Shown in pieces: positions 43,726 to 53,858 of a stretch of 64,000 bases of DNA; the first letter of the stretch is position 1; each line of letters opens with the position of its first letter. A program made the translations under genes and the position numbers. The notes under the pieces are model-generated. The model did no database searches, had not been told where the DNA came from, and saw nothing but the letters and a program-made list of their open reading frames with translations. Source of the DNA: an uncultured Lactobacillus sp. (GTDB taxonomy: Bacteria > Bacillota > Bacilli > Lactobacillales > Lactobacillaceae); NCBI GenBank assembly GCA_937916845.1, contig CALFSK010000063.1, positions 44,683-108,682 on the forward strand, read 5' to 3'.

Positions 43726-44865
43726 TTAAGCTTCAGTCGGTTGCTGTTCTTCTTCTTCATCCAGCATGATTGAACTTTGGGTCTCCTTGTCAAAGAAATG
43801 CGCCTTATTGATATCAAAGCCCATTTCAATGACGGTGCCTGGTTGATGGAAATCACGCGCATCAACGTTCGCCACGAATTCAGTGTCGCCCACTTGACTG
43901 TATAACTGACTCGTTGCCCCTAATAATTCGGACACGTTGATCGTTGCTTTAACCGTTTGCTTTGGCCAAGTGTCGATGAACACACTTTCAGTATGAATAT
44001 CTTCTGGGCGAATCCCGAAAACGATATCCTTGCCATTGTAGCCGCGCTTATTTAGCGTGCTGGCCATCCCTTCAGGAACGTGTAATTTAACGCCCTGATG
44101 ATTATCGATCACATTATCTTTAAAGCTAACGTTGAAGAAGTTCATGGCTGGTGAGCCAATGAACCCGGCCACAAACATGTTCCGTGGTCGATCATAGATT
44201 TCAGACGGACTCCCGATTTGTTGTACTTCCCCCGTAGACATAACAACCACGCGGTCAGCCATCGTCATCGCTTCCGTTTGGTCATGGGTCACGTAAATCG
44301 TAGTCGTGTCCAAGCGCCGGTGTAATTTTGCAATTTCCGCCCGCATGGAGACCCGCAACTTCGCATCCAAGTTAGATAACGGTTCGTCCATTAAGAAGAT
44401 GGGCGCATCCCGAACGATTGCCCGGCCTAACGCAACCCGTTGCCGTTGCCCACCGGACAAATCAGCTGGCTTACGGTCCAAGAAATCAGTTAACCCTAGA
44501 ATTTCGGCGGCATTTTCCACCCGTTTATCAATCTCTTCTTTTGTATACTTACGCAGTTTTAACCCGAAAGCCATGTTACCGGCCACTGTCATATGTGGAT
44601 ACAGGGCGTAGTTTTGGAAAACCATCGCGATATCACGGTCACGCGGGGGAATATCGTTCATGACTTTATCCCCAATTTTCAAAGTTCCCTGGGTAATATC
44701 TTCCAGACCAGCGACCATCCAGAGCGTGGTCGACTTACCACAGCCTGATGGTCCAACGAAAACGATAAATTCCTTGTCTTTGATGTGCAAATCAAAATCA
44801 TTAACTGAGTTTTTAGTCGCATTGGGATAGCGTTTGTAAATATGATCTAGATCGATTTCAACCAT
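43726..44865 (-). CDS. msmK: MsmK/MsmX-type sugar importer ATPase
   Basis: A 379-residue ATP-binding subunit of the CUT1 sugar ABC importers. Walker A is VGPSGCGKST (about 37-46), the signature LSGGQRQRVALGRA (about 134), and Walker B IFLMDEPLSNLDAKLR. The C-terminal OB-fold regulatory domain (about 240-370) is present, as in MsmX/UgpC proteins that energise several importers at once. The LplB/LplC/binding-protein operon at 50-54 kb has no ATPase of its own, so this protein most likely drives it. A cre site lies 99 bases upstream. Confidence 0.93.
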   Translation of the reverse strand: MVEIDLDHIYKRYPNATKNSVNDFDLHIKDKEFIVFVGPSGCGKSTTLWMVAGLEDITQGTLKIGDKVMNDIPPRDRDIAMVFQNYALYPHMTVAGNMAFGLKLRKYTKEEIDKRVENAAEILGLTDFLDRKPADLSGGQRQRVALGRAIVRDAPIFLMDEPLSNLDAKLRVSMRAEIAKLHRRLDTTTIYVTHDQTEAMTMADRVVVMSTGEVQQIGSPSEIYDRPRNMFVAGFIGSPAMNFFNVSFKDNVIDNHQGVKLHVPEGMASTLNKRGYNGKDIVFGIRPEDIHTESVFIDTWPKQTVKATINVSELLGATSQLYSQVGDTEFVANVDARDFHQPGTVIEMGFDINKAHFFDKETQSSIMLDEEEEQQPTEA

Positions 44866-44963
44866 AATATATACCAGCCTTTCTCAAAATACACTTGTTT
44901 TTATACCAGATTAGTCGGAATGCAATGCAAATTTATACCAACTTTTAACAGTTCTTATTCTAA

Positions 44964-44978
44964 GTGAAAACGTTGTCA
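44964..44978. promoter_or_regulatory. cre site upstream of msmK
   Basis: GTGAAAACGTTGTCA fits the CcpA consensus except for its first base and is nearly palindromic. Confidence 0.7.
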
Positions 44979-45056
44979 TTAACCATAGGCACATTGTACA
45001 AAAAGTCGGCCAACAACTGGCAAACAGTCCGAAAAATGATTATTGCCAATTTTAAA

Positions 45057-45919
45057 TTACTTCAATAACGATGCAGCCAACGCAAAGTCACCCACCGTTG
45101 CCGACGCGTTATCAGCAAAATGGCTGTGCACGATTAGGTCGTCAGGAATCTGCACGTAGTTGTGATTGAGTTGGTCAAAAATCTCTCGGACTTTGATTAT
45201 ATTGTCATCGTCAACGACGGAGCCACCAAAAATAATCTTTTCGGGGGCGTAATTCACAAAGGCGCTGAAAGCCATTTGGGCAGCGTAGTAGTTGATGAAA
45301 TCAAACACCGGATGATCACGGTCTAACTTTTCTCCAGGAATCCCCGTCCGACCTTCAATTGTTGGCCCAGCTGCGACCCCTTCAAAGCAGCGATTACCGT
45401 GAAATGGGCAAAAACCTTCGTAATGATCATCTGGATGCAGCATGACCGGGGCGTGGCCCATTTCAAGGTGGGAGTATCCCCCGATGAAATGACCATCTTG
45501 GATGACACCCCCGCCAATGCCCGTTCCAATCGTGAAGTAAACGGCCGAGTCAACGTTTTTGGCACTGCCCGCAATGAATTCGCCATAAACCGACGCGTTC
45601 ACGTCAGTCGTAAAGTAAACCGGCACGTGTAACGCTGCTTTTAACGTGCCAACCATATCGGTTTCCGCCCAACCAGGCTTCGGGGTAGCTAGGATGTGAC
45701 CATAGTCGGCCGTTCCGGGTTTGATGCCGATGGGGCCAAACGAACCGAGCCCGATTGCATCAACCGGATTCTCCTTAAAAAAGGCAATGCAACCGGCTAA
45801 AGTCGTCGCGGGATCTTCAGTTGGAATTCGTTTTTTAGCACTAACCTGATACGTTTATCTGCTGCGGCTAAAACAAATTTAGTGCCGCCCGCTTCAATAC
45901 TGCCTAGTTTTTGACTCAT
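45057..45919 (-). pseudogene. ROK fructokinase-type kinase, frameshifted near its start
   Basis: From the ATG at 45919 the frame gives SQKLGSIEAGGTKFVLAAADK, the ATP loop of ROK fructokinases, then loses the frame at a run of three As (45854-45856). Adding one A would restore KTYQVSAKKRIPTEDPATTL and the rest, including GTGIGGGVIQDG and the zinc site with His and Cys residues in HPDDHYEGFCPFHGNRCFEG. The whole would be about 288 residues. Known relatives phosphorylate fructose and mannose. The intact ROK at 33463 could cover for it. A real mutation and a homopolymer sequencing error are both possible. Confidence 0.85.
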
Positions 45920-45983
45920 AATAATCACCTTACTCATTCAATTTATTTAATTACATTCAAACACGACACACATACTAAATCGG

Positions 45984-47690
45984 CTAGTCTTCTTTAATCA
46001 CAAATGCCATGGTCATCATGACGCCTTGCTGGCCATTGCTAGCAATCGCCATCGTAAACGAGTCGCCAAAAGTATCAAGCATCCGGGAATAAACGTTTTG
46101 TAACCCAATCGATTGCTGTTGTTCGGCGTTCAACGGCTCGCGCATCTTGTGATTGATGGCCGTGACTTCCGCCGCGGTCAGGGGCCGACCATTATTCACA
46201 ATTTTGACTTTGACCAGTGGCCCTTCCCGCCATGCTTTGACACTCAGCGCGTTATCCTGACGAGCAAAATCCACACCATGGACGAAATAGTTTTCGACTA
46301 ACGGTTGCAAACTGAACTTAGGCACTTCCACGGTCGCTATCGCCGGATCAACTTGGAACTGGTAGGCAAGCCGGTCAGGAAACCGAACTTGATATAAGAA
46401 GACGTACTTTTCAATAAACTTCAACTCATCTTTGATCGTCGTACGGGGTGACAAATCAGTGTTATTTCGTAGCAACGCGGCAAAACTATAAACCACGTTG
46501 GCTAATTCCGGCTGATCCGCATCTAGCGCCGCCATCCGAATATATTCCAAGGTGTTGGACATAAAATGCGGATTGATTTGAGCTTGTAACGCCTTCCGGT
46601 TCGCCTCTTGCTGGGCAATCTGTAATTGATAAATGGTATTAATATGCTGATGAATCTCTTCCAACATCGCGTTGATACCATCCGCCAACGTCCGTAAATC
46701 CGTGGGTTTCAAATCAACGGGCACCCGCGCATCCAAATTACCAGCGGAAACGGTGCTGACCGTATCCACAATGGAATCTAACTGGTGCTGATAACGCCGA
46801 AAAGTTAACCACAGCCCAATACTGAGTCCGAATAATAGCACTAACCCCAGTAAGACCAGCGGCAAGACATGGTCAATCAGTAAGGTACGCAAGGTTGCGC
46901 GATTGATGACCGTTGTCAGACGGTACCCGGATGGTAATACTTTGGTGCTCACACGGTAGCCACTTAAATTGTTGGTATTATTGGCATCCAACGCCCGTTT
47001 AAATGCTTTTTTAGAGCTTGCTTTGACGTCCTTACCAGCAAAATAGAAAACCGCGTCATTCGCATCCGATTCAACCGCAATTTGCAGCGCCCGCGTACCA
47101 GGAATCTGCCGTAACTGCTGATTTAGATCACTTTGATCAAAGCTCAAGCTGATCACGCCATCGGTCTCTAAGGTGTACTGATTGACTAACGGCGCACTGA
47201 TTGCAAACTTTTGCTTAACGTCCTTCGCCGCATACAGCCCACCCCCGGGATTGGCTTCCGTCGCCACGAAGACCTTCTTCTGGTTTAAAAGGCGCAGGGT
47301 CAACTGGCTGGCCTGGTCATGTTGAACAAAGAATTGACGGGATTCAGTTGGCCAGAAGAAGTACGGTCCTCCGTGAATGCTCTTATTAATCGCGTAATCA
47401 CTATATGCCGATAATGATGAATCAAAATATTTCTCGATACTAGGTAAATTACCAGTCGCATTCGTGAGTTGGGTCGCAAATTGTGAGATCACTTGTTGAT
47501 TTTGCATCACCGCCTGACTAACTTGTGCGGTCGCCGTCGTTTCTGCTTGCCGAATTTCTGAATCATAGGTCCGTACGCTCACTGTCACAAAAACGCTGGT
47601 CGCCAAAACAACCATCACTGAAATGATGGTTGTATAGACCTTAATTAAGCGGGCAAAACTTGACCGCAAAATGTGATCATGAACATGCAT
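45984..47690 (-). CDS. YesM/LytS-type sensor histidine kinase
   Basis: A 568-residue membrane kinase. Two membrane spans (about 15-38 and 277-298) flank an extracytoplasmic sensor domain; a HAMP region follows (about 300-350). The phosphorylation site is His375 in QAQINPHFMSNTLEYIRM, the His_kinase (PF06580) signature, and the C-terminal ATPase has GLQNVYSRM. Family members pair with YesN-type AraC regulators to switch on glycan importers. Here the partner gene (41901-43376) carries a stop codon. It begins immediately after the DUF624 gene's TAA, so the two are co-transcribed. Confidence 0.92.
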   Translation of the reverse strand: MHVHDHILRSSFARLIKVYTTIISVMVVLATSVFVTVSVRTYDSEIRQAETTATAQVSQAVMQNQQVISQFATQLTNATGNLPSIEKYFDSSLSAYSDYAINKSIHGGPYFFWPTESRQFFVQHDQASQLTLRLLNQKKVFVATEANPGGGLYAAKDVKQKFAISAPLVNQYTLETDGVISLSFDQSDLNQQLRQIPGTRALQIAVESDANDAVFYFAGKDVKASSKKAFKRALDANNTNNLSGYRVSTKVLPSGYRLTTVINRATLRTLLIDHVLPLVLLGLVLLFGLSIGLWLTFRRYQHQLDSIVDTVSTVSAGNLDARVPVDLKPTDLRTLADGINAMLEEIHQHINTIYQLQIAQQEANRKALQAQINPHFMSNTLEYIRMAALDADQPELANVVYSFAALLRNNTDLSPRTTIKDELKFIEKYVFLYQVRFPDRLAYQFQVDPAIATVEVPKFSLQPLVENYFVHGVDFARQDNALSVKAWREGPLVKVKIVNNGRPLTAAEVTAINHKMREPLNAEQQQSIGLQNVYSRMLDTFGDSFTMAIASNGQQGVMMTMAFVIKED

Positions 47691-48299
47691 TTAAACCGCC
47701 TCGAGCATTTTATCAATTTTGGCATACCACTGATGTGACAACACGTCGGTCGCAAACATATAGATTCCAGGACTCAAGAAGATAATTAGCCCTGGCCACT
47801 TCAAGGAAATAACGATCATTGTGATCGTCACGACAATGAACACTAACAGTTGCATGAAGCTACTGAAGAATTGCACAACGGCTAATTTGACCGCGTCTTT
47901 AAAGGTCACGTCGTAGCGGGAACGAATCATGGTTGTAAACATCGCCAAGCTGAAATCGAAAATCAACGCCGCAACGATGATAAATTGAACAAATAGCATC
48001 CACGCCTGACTGACCGTCGTGCTTAAATACAAGTTATAAGCCAGCACGATACCGGTGCCTAAAAAGATCCAAGTATGCAAGTTTTCTTGCCAGAAGTCAG
48101 TCTTGAATCGACTCCAAGCTGTTTTAAAGGAATATTTTTTATAATCCCACTCGTTATCCATGTACATCTCACTCATCGTCCGAAAGGCGGGCCCAATTCC
48201 TAATACGATCAGACCAGCGACCGTCAAAATCCAGAAATACACGGTCATGATTAAGAAAACAAATATGCGGGTAAAAATTCGATCAGCTGCACGTCCCAT
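47691..48299 (-). CDS. DUF624 (YesL-like) membrane protein
   Basis: A 202-residue protein with five predicted spans, matching the DUF624/YesL family in length and in the N-terminal RIFVFLIMTVYFWILTVAGL region. YesL proteins sit next to YesM/YesN kinases and polysaccharide importers in many Firmicutes; a role in the import or sensing complex is assumed but their biochemistry is unknown. GAGGAGG precedes the ATG. First gene of a pair with the YesM kinase, downstream of GH13. Confidence 0.85.
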   Translation of the reverse strand: MGRAADRIFTRIFVFLIMTVYFWILTVAGLIVLGIGPAFRTMSEMYMDNEWDYKKYSFKTAWSRFKTDFWQENLHTWIFLGTGIVLAYNLYLSTTVSQAWMLFVQFIIVAALIFDFSLAMFTTMIRSRYDVTFKDAVKLAVVQFFSSFMQLLVFIVVTITMIVISLKWPGLIIFLSPGIYMFATDVLSHQWYAKIDKMLEAV

Positions 48300-48388
48300 G
48301 CTAATTCCTCCTCGTTGGTTCTGTTATGTCCCTGTTTTACTGAAACCGTTTTTTTAGTTTACCAAACGGCGCTCAGCTTTGATAGCGC

Positions 48389-50014
48389 TTACTGCAAGGC
48401 GACCATGAACGCCTCATATGGTCGCAGTTGGATATCACCCAACTGGTCGGGATAATCATCATAATTTCCCACTAACCGTTTAGCTGCTCGTTTTGGTAAC
48501 GTTACGGCTACCGGTTCAGCCCCGAAGTTACTGCAAACTAACCACGTGATTTCGCCTAACGTCCGGGTGTAGGCAATTACGGCGTCGGGGACAGTTAGAG
48601 ATTGGAACACCCCGGTTTGTAGCACCGGCTGCGTTTTTCTAAGTTGAATCAACTGCTGATACGTCTCAAAAATACTGTCAGGTTCAGTTAAAGTTGCCCG
48701 CACGTTGATGGTTTGATAATTGGGATTGATTGCTAACCACGGCTGACCAGTACTGAAACCAGCGTTTACGCTAGCATCCCATTGCATTGGCGTGCGGGCG
48801 TTATCACGGCTAAACCGGTTGACCTTTTCCATCGCCATCGTTGCCGAATCACCCTGAGCACGCAGCTGCCGATAAATGGTCCGCGCTTCGACGTCGTCAA
48901 CTTGTTCAATCGTTGTGACCGGACAATCGGTCATGCCAATCTCCTCACCTTGATAGATGTAGGGCGTGCCCTTCAGGCCGTGCAAGGTAATGGCTAACAT
49001 CTTGGCACTCAGTTTGCGGTTGGGTCCGGTTGACGCCCCAAAGCGTGAGACCGCCCGGGGTAAGTCGTGGTTGTTCCAAAACAAACTGTTCCACCCATCC
49101 GTTGCTAATTCCCGCTGGCAGTCATATAAGGCCGACTTCAGTTGTGGCACGGATACGGGATGAGTTTCCCACTTCTCACCGCCCACCTTTCGATCCGCCC
49201 ATAAATGGCCAAATTGAAAAATCATGCTGAGTTCTTGGTGGGCAGGACGACTATATTGCAAGGCTTCCTTAGGCCCCGCACTCCAAGCTTCGCCGACCGT
49301 TAAAAATTCCCGGTCAGCCCAAGTTGCGCGGTTCATTTCATGTAAATAGTCATGCAGATGGGGGCCGTTAACTAGTTGTTTGTCAAACGGCTCTTTCCCA
49401 ATCATGTCGATGACATCCATCCGAAAACCACCGATGCCTTTATCAATCCAAAAGTTCATCATGTCATAGACGGCTTGGCGTAACTCAGGATTCTGCCAGT
49501 TTAAATCGACCTGTTTGGCTGAAAATAAATGCAGAAAGTACTGGCCGCTCGCTGAATCAAGCTCCCATGCGGAACCGCCGATAAAACCCGAAGTGAGGTC
49601 ATTGGGTTCATGGCCGTCGACCGGGTCCGACCACACGTAGTAATCCCGGGTTGCGTTATCCATCCCCGTCCGCGCATTAACGAACCAGGCGTGTTCATCA
49701 CTCGTATGGTTCACGACTAAGTCCATCACAATACGAATATCGCGTTGCCGGGCTTCTTCAATTAAGCGTTCCATGTCGGCCATCGTCCCGTATTCCAGGT
49801 TAACGGCTTGATAGTCAGAAATATCGTACCCGTTGTCCGCGTTGGGGCTTTGATAAACCGGGCTCAGCCAGAGCGCGCCCACCCCTAATTTTTGCAGGTA
49901 GTCCAACCGGCTAATAATGCCGGGTAAGTCACCGATACCATCACCGTTACTATCCTGAAAGCTCCGGGGATAAATTTGATAAACAACTGAACGCTGCCAC
50001 CAATGCTCGCTCAT
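48389..50014 (-). CDS. GH13 alpha-glucosidase (oligo-1,6-glucosidase/DexB type)
   Basis: A 541-residue family 13 enzyme. The ATG at 50014 is used, since AAAGGA sits nine bases before it and the other in-frame ATG overlaps that site. Catalytic residues: nucleophile Asp in GGFRMDVIDM (about 196), acid Glu in LTVGEAWS (about 247), and Asp in WNNHDLPRAVS (about 320). The VVNHTSDEH region and the Val after the nucleophile-preceding motif fit alpha-1,6-glucosidases such as DexB and MalL. Its presence in a mannose locus may reflect use of glucosylated high-mannose chains or mixed alpha-glucans; that is a guess. It lies 89 bases before the DUF624 gene. Confidence 0.9.
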   Translation of the reverse strand: MSEHWWQRSVVYQIYPRSFQDSNGDGIGDLPGIISRLDYLQKLGVGALWLSPVYQSPNADNGYDISDYQAVNLEYGTMADMERLIEEARQRDIRIVMDLVVNHTSDEHAWFVNARTGMDNATRDYYVWSDPVDGHEPNDLTSGFIGGSAWELDSASGQYFLHLFSAKQVDLNWQNPELRQAVYDMMNFWIDKGIGGFRMDVIDMIGKEPFDKQLVNGPHLHDYLHEMNRATWADREFLTVGEAWSAGPKEALQYSRPAHQELSMIFQFGHLWADRKVGGEKWETHPVSVPQLKSALYDCQRELATDGWNSLFWNNHDLPRAVSRFGASTGPNRKLSAKMLAITLHGLKGTPYIYQGEEIGMTDCPVTTIEQVDDVEARTIYRQLRAQGDSATMAMEKVNRFSRDNARTPMQWDASVNAGFSTGQPWLAINPNYQTINVRATLTEPDSIFETYQQLIQLRKTQPVLQTGVFQSLTVPDAVIAYTRTLGEITWLVCSNFGAEPVAVTLPKRAAKRLVGNYDDYPDQLGDIQLRPYEAFMVALQ

Positions 50015-50120
50015 CTCGATCATCCTTTCTGGGATTATTAAAAGTTGAAAACTAAATTTGAGGATTAATTACTCTGATATCAGTACCTCGACCAGTGAAA
50101 ATTAGCCATTTGGAGGCTAT

Positions 50121-50165
50121 TCCGGTTGGCGCTGAGTATTTGATAGTAATACCCGACGGAGCGGC
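50121..50165 (+). repeat. Structured intergenic repeat, copy 3 (shortest)
   Basis: Begins TCCGGTTGGCGCTGA and ends CCGACGGAGCGGC, the two ends of the family with only a small GTATT/AATAC hairpin between them. It lies between the binding-protein and GH13 genes. Confidence 0.55.
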
Positions 50166-50199
50166 TCTATCATCACTGTGCTGAAATTATTAAAAGAGC

Positions 50200-50246
50200 T
50201 ATGTAGACAAAGAAGTCGTAGCGCAATTGGCCCGACCTCTTTGTGT
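50200..50246 (-). terminator. Hairpin after the solute-binding-protein gene
   Basis: ACAAAGAGGTCG pairs with CGACTTCTTTGT (one wobble) just past the stop codon; the T-run is weak. Confidence 0.55.
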
Positions 50247-50259
50247 AACTCATGGTTGA

Positions 50260-51726
50260 CTATTTTTTAGCCAAGAAGGCGTCATACTGTTTCTGTAATT
50301 CTTTTTGAACCTTGTCGTAACCAGCTGTCTTCAGTTCCTTATCCATCTTCTTGATAGTTGGTTCTGGATCAGCGGTCCCGGTGTTAAGAATATCGAGGTA
50401 CTTACTCATAACGTTGGAGAGGTTCGTGATTTCAGTCTTCAATGCCCGCGTATCTGGGTTGAACCCTAACGCTGCGGAAGTCTTGGAGTTAGCGATTGAA
50501 TCATCACGTTTCTTGATCATGGCATTCGTTGTGGTGTCAAGGGTGTACAAGTTCTTGTTGTTCCCCATCATCCACGCACCAATGAAGTAACCTGGTTTGT
50601 ACTTCTTAGTTAACTTAATCTTGCCCTTGTCTTCGTTCGTGAAGTTCCATTGGTCGCCTTCAAGTCCCCAAGTAATGTTGTTGAGCAACTTCTTGTTCGT
50701 GTTCATTAAGTTCAACACTTTCATTGCTTCAGTCTTATGCTTAGAAGTCTTGGAGATGTTCCAAACGGCAACTTGCGTTTGTGCAGAAGATTTGTATGGG
50801 TCAGTGATGGCTTTAGATTGCATCTTCTTGCCACCGGCGCTGTTTTCCAAAGTTGTATCGCCGTAATCGTAAGGACCTTGAGTTTCTTGGCGAACGAACC
50901 ACGTGTTGTCTTGCAAGTTGTATTGCGTACTTGAAGTTGCAGCGTCCTTTGGAATGTATCCCTTTTCATAATAGCTGTGCAACGTCTTTAAAATACCCTT
51001 CATTTCAGCGGTATCGTAGACATTCACGATCTTCTTGTTCTTACCACTGGAATCGATACCGAATGGTAAACCATTACCCAATGGGAAGTCCATATGTGCT
51101 GGTGACGCTTTGAAACCTTGACCAATGGCGAAGGCAGCGACCCCAGGGTTTTGCTTGTGGAATTTAGCTAAAGCAGGTTCCATGCTTGCGTATGAATTAA
51201 CACCCTTGATGTTAATGTTGTTTTTGTCTAAGAAGGATTGGTTGAAAGTTAACATATTTTGCGCGTAAACGTTGGCATTAACTGGGAAGCCATAAATCTT
51301 GCCGTTAACTTTTAAGCCTTTCCAATATGACGGGTTAACTTCTTTGTAGGCCTTTTTAGCCACCCCATTTTTCAGTTCATCCGTCATATCGGCGTAGGCA
51401 CCCTTGAGGGCGTTGTTGGTATAGCTTTGTGAAAACGCTAAGTCATAGCTGTTACCAGACGTTACCATAACGTTATACTTTTGTTCGTAATCACCCCAGC
51501 CAATAAAGTTCATCTTAACGTTGATATCTTTATACGTTTTATGAATTTCTTTGTTGGCCTTTTTGAGCATTGCATCGTAGTTCTTTGGCTTGTCCCCAGG
51601 CATATACATGTTAACCGTAGTCGTTTTGCCTGATGAAGCACTATCTGACTTTCCACAACCCGCAAGTGCGATGGTACCTAGCGCAGCAACACTAACAACC
51701 GCTGCCCCTTTTACAAACTTGTTCAT
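50260..51726 (-). CDS. Glycan-binding lipoprotein of an LplABC/NgtS-type ABC importer
   Basis: A 488-residue extracellular solute-binding lipoprotein. The ATG at 51726 has AAGGAGG nine bases upstream; earlier ATGs in frame lack spacing. The signal peptide ends in the lipobox LAGC with Cys24. The mature part belongs to the large YtcQ/LplA-like family 1 binding proteins, which bind long oligosaccharides; the pneumococcal N-glycan binder NgtS is of this type. It is third in the permease-permease-binding-protein operon, which is itself surrounded by mannosidases, so high-mannose oligosaccharides are the probable ligand. A small CTAAT/ATTAG hairpin in the 171-base gap before it may adjust expression. 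Confidence 0.92.
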   Translation of the reverse strand: MNKFVKGAAVVSVAALGTIALAGCGKSDSASSGKTTTVNMYMPGDKPKNYDAMLKKANKEIHKTYKDINVKMNFIGWGDYEQKYNVMVTSGNSYDLAFSQSYTNNALKGAYADMTDELKNGVAKKAYKEVNPSYWKGLKVNGKIYGFPVNANVYAQNMLTFNQSFLDKNNINIKGVNSYASMEPALAKFHKQNPGVAAFAIGQGFKASPAHMDFPLGNGLPFGIDSSGKNKKIVNVYDTAEMKGILKTLHSYYEKGYIPKDAATSSTQYNLQDNTWFVRQETQGPYDYGDTTLENSAGGKKMQSKAITDPYKSSAQTQVAVWNISKTSKHKTEAMKVLNLMNTNKKLLNNITWGLEGDQWNFTNEDKGKIKLTKKYKPGYFIGAWMMGNNKNLYTLDTTTNAMIKKRDDSIANSKTSAALGFNPDTRALKTEITNLSNVMSKYLDILNTGTADPEPTIKKMDKELKTAGYDKVQKELQKQYDAFLAKK

Positions 51727-51897
51727 ACGTTTCATCCTCCTTGGAATGAGCCCATGAGCGTCAGCTAACCAGTTCATCTAAAATGATCAACATAATTTCA
51801 GAATTTAAATTTTTGAATGGCACTAATCATCATCATTAGCGTCACCAACCAGCCAACTCACCAGCAATAAATTTATACCTAACCTAAAGTGTTCGAA

Positions 51898-52815
51898 CTA
51901 ACCTTTGACCCCACCAATCGTCATCCCTTTGACGAAGTACTTTTGGAAGAATGGGTAGGTCAACGCAATTGGTAACGTTGCCACAACCACGATTGCGAAC
52001 CGCATCCCTTCGGATGGTACGCTGGTCGCACCAGCGACCGCGCCGTTGTTAGCCATATTTTGCGTCATGTACTGAATGTTATTTTGAATCTTAACTAACA
52101 AGTACTGCAGTGGCGTAACGCTGTCCTTGTTGATGTACAGCAAGGCGTTCATCCAATCGTTCCAGTAACCTAGCGACGTAAACAAACTGATGGTGGCAAT
52201 CCCAGGAATGGCAAGCGGTACCACAATTGTCCAGAAAATTCGGAACTCACTCGCACCATCCATCCGGGCAGACTCAATGATTGCTTCTGGAATCGACGTT
52301 TTGAAGAAGGTCCGCATAATTAACACATTATAGACCCCAAAACTCATCGGTAAGATCAACGCCCAAATATTATCTTGTAAGCCCAGCATTTGGGTCACAA
52401 TCAAGTAAGTTGGCACCATTCCAGGAACAAAGAGCATCGAGATTAAAGCGAAGATGGTAAAGAATTTTGCGTAGGCGAAGTCGCGTCGCGAAATCGCATA
52501 GGCATAAGTTGAACTAAACAAGCTGTTCATAATCGTCCCCACGATTGTGACGAAGACCGTCACACCCAGTGAAACGAGGACTTGGTGGCCCATTTTTGAC
52601 AAGTATTGGTAACTAGCAAACGTCCAATGCTTAGGCCAGAATTGATACCCATAAGTGGTAATATCTGCTTCCTTCGTCAGAGACAAGATGATAATGAAGA
52701 AGAACGGCAGGATACAGGACAAGGCGAAAATCCCGATAAAAACGTTGAAAAACAGGTTGGCGCCAGGTCCGAACTTGCGAATTTCAACTGCTGAAATGTG
52801 CTTTTTTTTACGCAA
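51898..52815 (-). CDS. LplC/YtcP-type ABC importer permease
   Basis: A 305-residue permease with six predicted spans and the coupling loop EAIIESARMDGASEFRIFWT (about 195-214). The start is a TTG at 52815 because AGGAGG is eight bases before it; the in-frame GTG upstream lies within that site. It pairs with the permease encoded just before it to form the channel of the glycan importer. It lacks its own ATPase in the operon, a usual feature of MsmK-driven systems. Confidence 0.9.
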   Translation of the reverse strand: MRKKKHISAVEIRKFGPGANLFFNVFIGIFALSCILPFFFIIILSLTKEADITTYGYQFWPKHWTFASYQYLSKMGHQVLVSLGVTVFVTIVGTIMNSLFSSTYAYAISRRDFAYAKFFTIFALISMLFVPGMVPTYLIVTQMLGLQDNIWALILPMSFGVYNVLIMRTFFKTSIPEAIIESARMDGASEFRIFWTIVVPLAIPGIATISLFTSLGYWNDWMNALLYINKDSVTPLQYLLVKIQNNIQYMTQNMANNGAVAGATSVPSEGMRFAIVVVATLPIALTYPFFQKYFVKGMTIGGVKG

Positions 52816-52827
52816 TGGCGTCACCTC

Positions 52828-53808
52828 CTAAAAGAGTGCTGATTCTGGCCGCTTCCGACGAATAATCCAGTTACTAGTGAAAATGAGTAAGGCCCCAACA
52901 ACCGATTGTAATAACCCGGCGGCGGTGGACATCCCAATATCGTTAGTCGTCGTTAACGCCCGGTAAATGAACGTATCGAATGTCTGCGTGACGTTGATTA
53001 AGGCGCCCGATGAGCGTGGAATTAAGTAGAATAGTCCAAAGTCACTCCGGAAGATCCCACCAATATTCAAGATCAACATCAGCGTTGCAACGGGTAAAAT
53101 ATGTGGTAACGTGACGTTCTTGATCTGTTGCCACTTGTTCGCACCATCCATCATGGCTGCGTCATAGTACGACGGGTCAATCCCCATGGCGGTAGCGAAG
53201 TACAGAATACTGTTGTACCCGATCCCTTTCCAGACTCCGAGGAAGATAATGATAAACGGCCAAACCCACGGCGTGTTATAGAAGTCGATCGGCGTTCCAC
53301 CCATCGCTTGGATAATGTGGTTGAAGATCCCTTTATCAGTGCTTAAGAACGCGTAAACGAAGTAAGCCAGAATTGCCCACGATAGGAAATATGGGAACAA
53401 CATCGACGTTTGATAAACTTTCAGCAAACGTTGATTCCGCATCTGACTCATGACAACCCCGAAGAAGATGGCGAAGAAGAAGTTCAGTAACAGGAAGGTC
53501 ATGTTATACCCAATCGTGTTACGAATCACTAGCCAGAAATCTGCGGACTTGAAGAAGAAGGTAAAGTTCTGGAACCCGACCCAAGGACTATGGAGCACAC
53601 TGTAGATAAATCCTTGTTCTGAATATTGGAAATCTTGGAAGGCTACAACGTTAGCCAACACTGGAATGTAGAAGAAAACGATTAAAAACAGTGAACCAGG
53701 TGCGACCATTAATAAGTACACCCGGTTATCCCAAAAGCGCTGAAAGAACTTCTTTTTCTTAATCGGCGGTAATGGCACTGCTTCTGTAACGGCTGGGTCT
53801 TGCGTCAT
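52828..53808 (-). CDS. LplB/YteP-type ABC importer permease
   Basis: A 326-residue permease with six spans (the first about 33-55) and the coupling loop YYDAAMMDGANKWQQIKNVT (about 222-241). AGGAGGGAG precedes the ATG. It is the first gene of the importer operon, followed by its partner permease after 12 bases and the binding protein. A cre-like site lies 36 bases upstream, and a TTAGATATATTT sequence at 53918 resembles the locus regulator's operator. Confidence 0.9.
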   Translation of the reverse strand: MTQDPAVTEAVPLPPIKKKKFFQRFWDNRVYLLMVAPGSLFLIVFFYIPVLANVVAFQDFQYSEQGFIYSVLHSPWVGFQNFTFFFKSADFWLVIRNTIGYNMTFLLLNFFFAIFFGVVMSQMRNQRLLKVYQTSMLFPYFLSWAILAYFVYAFLSTDKGIFNHIIQAMGGTPIDFYNTPWVWPFIIIFLGVWKGIGYNSILYFATAMGIDPSYYDAAMMDGANKWQQIKNVTLPHILPVATLMLILNIGGIFRSDFGLFYLIPRSSGALINVTQTFDTFIYRALTTTNDIGMSTAAGLLQSVVGALLIFTSNWIIRRKRPESALF

Positions 53809-53843
53809 CGTTTCTCCCTCCTTTCATTTATTACACTTGCTAT

Positions 53844-53858
53844 AGTAACCGCTTTCTT
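53844..53858. promoter_or_regulatory. cre-like site at the importer operon
   Basis: On the minus strand AAGAAAGCGGTTACT matches the cre consensus with one mismatch (position 2). Confidence 0.6.
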
